This document shows, piece after piece, positions 13,145 to 14,683 of a stretch of 14,683 bases of DNA; the first letter of the stretch is position 1, and the number at the start of each line of letters is the position of its first letter. The DNA is taken from assembly GCA_031258265.1 (NCBI GenBank), contig JAIRNB010000097.1, forward strand, positions 1-14,683, in the 5' to 3' direction. Source of the stretch: Treponema sp. Its GTDB lineage: Bacteria > Spirochaetota > Spirochaetia > Treponematales > Breznakiellaceae. The position numbers were made by a program, and so were the translations under genes. The notes under the pieces were generated by a model. It did not search any database, was not told the origin of the DNA, and worked only from the letters and a program-made list of their open reading frames with translations.

Positions 13145-14683
13145 CTACGGCCAGTTAGAAAGAGAACTAGATATATTCCAGTTCTGGCTCCCGGTGATGT
13201 CGCCAACGTAGGTTTCAGTTGTGCCGCCGCCGCCGTTGGTGATGGTTATGTCGGCATTAGTATCATTGATGAGGAAGCTGGTGGCACTAGTTGTATTATC
13301 AAGTAATCTCTTATCAATGATGCCCCACTTCTTTACGACTATTTTTGCATCGGCTTGTCCAAAGAAGTCATAGCAGTCACTGTTCTTATCATTGGAAACC
13401 AGTAAGCCGGTGGCGGGTGGGTAGGAGCTGGGTTTGCTGCCGGCCGCACTGGCGTCAATAGTCACGGTGGTGTTCCCGATAAAGAAGACATCGTAGATTA
13501 GGCCCATGGCCTTCTTGACCGTGACGTTGCCGGAAAGGGCAAGCTTGCCCGGGCGTACCTCAAGGTAGCCGTTGGTGTTGCTGTTGTCCCACTCGATTCT
13601 TGAACCGTTGCCCGACGGAGCAATCAGATAACCCGCGTAGTAGGCGTTATAAACGGCCGCCAAGCTTGTTGCGTCCGTGGTGCCCGGTTCCGGTCCGATG
13701 GAAAGGTAGGAGCCGGCATGGTTGACGATGACCGCATTGCTCCCCAGGGGGAAGCCCTCGTAGGCCCCGTCCCGGAGTTTGCCGCCGGTCATAACCTCGA
13801 CCGTGCCGTTGTTAAAGAAGCCGGTGGGGCAGGAGCTGCCCACGCCGTTGTTGATATACCCGTCGTTATTGGCCAGGATGACCAGTTCCGCTCCCTGGTT
13901 CACCCGGAGCCGGATGTGGACATAATTGCCGCTAGTGGAGTCTCCCAGGGCTTGATTCGGAATGTAGAACGTCGGAAGGCTGTTGTTCGCGCCCGGTATA
14001 CCGATGTCGATGATGATGAGATTAGTAGTTGTCGCTGTGCTTTCGGTGGGAAGACCGGTTCCCGTGATCTCTACCTTGTCGGCGGCGGAACTTGCCCCAA
14101 TGGTGATCTTGAACAGACTAAGGACGGAACTGCTGATAGCTGAGGTGTACGCAATGGCGGTTTTCCCCTGTTCCACCGTATCGGTGGACCCGTTCCTGTT
14201 CGGTTCATAAATCGCCTTAAAGAGGCTCTGTAAAGCCGGGTCGGTAACCGAGTAGGTCGTACCATTCAGGACGGCTACCCCAGAAGAATCATTGTAAGAT
14301 GTCAGGGTATATGCCGTAGAATTACTGGGGCGGCTAAAAGCAGGGTACGTGGGCGTACTCGGGGTAGACGGGGTATCAGGGGTAGACGGGGTATTGGGCT
14401 CTCCAACAATAACATCCGCGCCGTCTGACGTGTCAACCTGGACATCGCTCCCCGGAGGCACATTGACCGTGCTGCCAGTACCGGAGGCCGAAATACCGCC
14501 CCCCGTTTCCACGGTGACATTATCCCCCAGCTCGGCGGAACCGCCGTCCGTCACCTCAATCTTTCCCGCTACCTTGACCTCCCCAGTCAGACTGGCAGAA
14601 CCCCCTTCCTTCACCTCAATCGCTCCGCCCAATTCCACGGTGACCGCTCCGGTGATATTCACCGTACCGCCGGTGTCGTCATC
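13145..14683 (-). CDS. Partial surface protein with beta-repeat N-terminal region, paralogue of the adjacent lipoprotein
   Basis: The frame stays open to the window edge (DDDTGGTVNITG and on), so the N-terminus and any signal peptide are outside; at least 512 residues are seen. The visible part starts with about three loosely repeated units of roughly 20-24 residues (VNITGAVTVELGG, GEVKVAGKIEVTDGG, GDNVTVETGG), a pattern typical of beta-solenoid passenger regions. A Thr/Pro linker (NTPSTPDTPSTPSTPTYP) follows. The rest parallels the adjacent lipoprotein: LFKAIYEPN, GSTDTVEQGKTAIAYT, IDIGIPG, HIRLRVNQG, GTVEVMTGGKLRDGAYEGFPLGS, YDVFF. It is rich in Ser, Thr, Asn and Gly, as surface-exposed proteins are. 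It probably sits on the cell surface or outer membrane. The function and family are unknown to me. GTG 14662 is internal to the open frame and should not be taken as the start. Confidence 0.75.
   Translation of the reverse strand, partial: DDDTGGTVNITGAVTVELGGAIEVKEGGSASLTGEVKVAGKIEVTDGGSAELGDNVTVETGGGISASGTGSTVNVPPGSDVQVDTSDGADVIVGEPNTPSTPDTPSTPSTPTYPAFSRPSNSTAYTLTSYNDSSGVAVLNGTTYSVTDPALQSLFKAIYEPNRNGSTDTVEQGKTAIAYTSAISSSVLSLFKITIGASSAADKVEITGTGLPTESTATTTNLIIIDIGIPGANNSLPTFYIPNQALGDSTSGNYVHIRLRVNQGAELVILANNDGYINNGVGSSCPTGFFNNGTVEVMTGGKLRDGAYEGFPLGSNAVIVNHAGSYLSIGPEPGTTDATSLAAVYNAYYAGYLIAPSGNGSRIEWDNSNTNGYLEVRPGKLALSGNVTVKKAMGLIYDVFFIGNTTVTIDASAAGSKPSSYPPATGLLVSNDKNSDCYDFFGQADAKIVVKKWGIIDKRLLDNTTSATSFLINDTNADITITNGGGGTTETYVGDITGSQNWNISSSLSNWP
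14361..14393. repeat. 18-bp-period direct repeat encoding the Thr/Pro linker
   Basis: GGGGTAGACGGGGTA occurs at 14361-14375 and 14379-14393, an exact 15-bp match with an 18-bp period, so each copy encodes six residues of the TPSTP-type linker. Slippage here would change linker length by whole codons without breaking the frame. Confidence 0.65.

Noticed and set aside
13003..13206. N-terminal extension of the lipoprotein reading frame
   Set aside because: It would overlap the neighbouring coding sequence, run through the terminator and hairpins, and place the lipoprotein signal peptide in the middle of the protein.
1..14683. CRISPR arrays, insertion sequences or transposases, tRNA or rRNA genes
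   Set aside because: No regularly spaced repeats with spacers, no transposase-like product, and no cloverleaf or rRNA-like sequence was recognised by eye. A tool such as tRNAscan could still find a missed RNA gene.

Overview
The window looks like chromosomal DNA of a moderately GC-rich bacterium, most plausibly a spirochaete of the Treponema group (termite-gut or related treponemes). This is an inference. It rests on a conserved-looking two-membrane-segment protein of treponemal style, a lipoprotein with a loose spirochaete-type lipobox (LISAC), glycine- and serine-rich surface paralogues, and intergenic DNA dense in palindromic repeats. No single marker gene proves the taxon, and no rRNA or tRNA gene was seen.

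Layout. (1) 1-1163: an upstream region with a good -10 box, then a TrmH/TrmJ-type RNA 2'-O-methyltransferase on the plus strand, then an 82-bp convergent gap made of two 39-bp tandem repeats. (2) 1164-3102, minus strand: a tight three-gene operon of shikimate-kinase-like protein, SxxK serine hydrolase and alkyltransferase-like (ATL) DNA-repair protein, with gaps of 10 and 6 nt. (3) 3144-3839, plus strand: a PrsW-family intramembrane protease divergent from that operon. (4) 3929-7276, minus strand: hflX, a small nitroreductase and an MFS transporter. Related palindromes lie on both sides of the nitroreductase. (5) 7277-7778: a gene-free stretch with several strong inverted repeats. (6) 7779-9929, plus strand: a 716-residue membrane protein with a large extracytoplasmic domain and a long acidic cytoplasmic tail, of unknown function. 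(7) 10057-11220, minus strand: DNA polymerase IV (dinB), convergent with the previous gene across a bidirectional terminator. (8) 11470-14683, minus strand: two tandem paralogous surface proteins. The first is a complete lipoprotein. The second is cut by the window edge and carries beta-solenoid-like repeats and a Thr/Pro linker.

Most genes are ordinary housekeeping, repair or transport functions. TrmJ-like methylation and HflX both act on translation; ATL and Pol IV both handle damaged DNA. The most novel material is at the right end: an apparently undescribed surface-protein family whose members are separated by three consecutive RNA hairpins. One hairpin is a textbook terminator, and the next shares the terminator's T-run and reaches the ribosome-binding site of the downstream lipoprotein gene. 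The dispersed palindromic repeats and the 716-residue membrane protein are the other points of interest.
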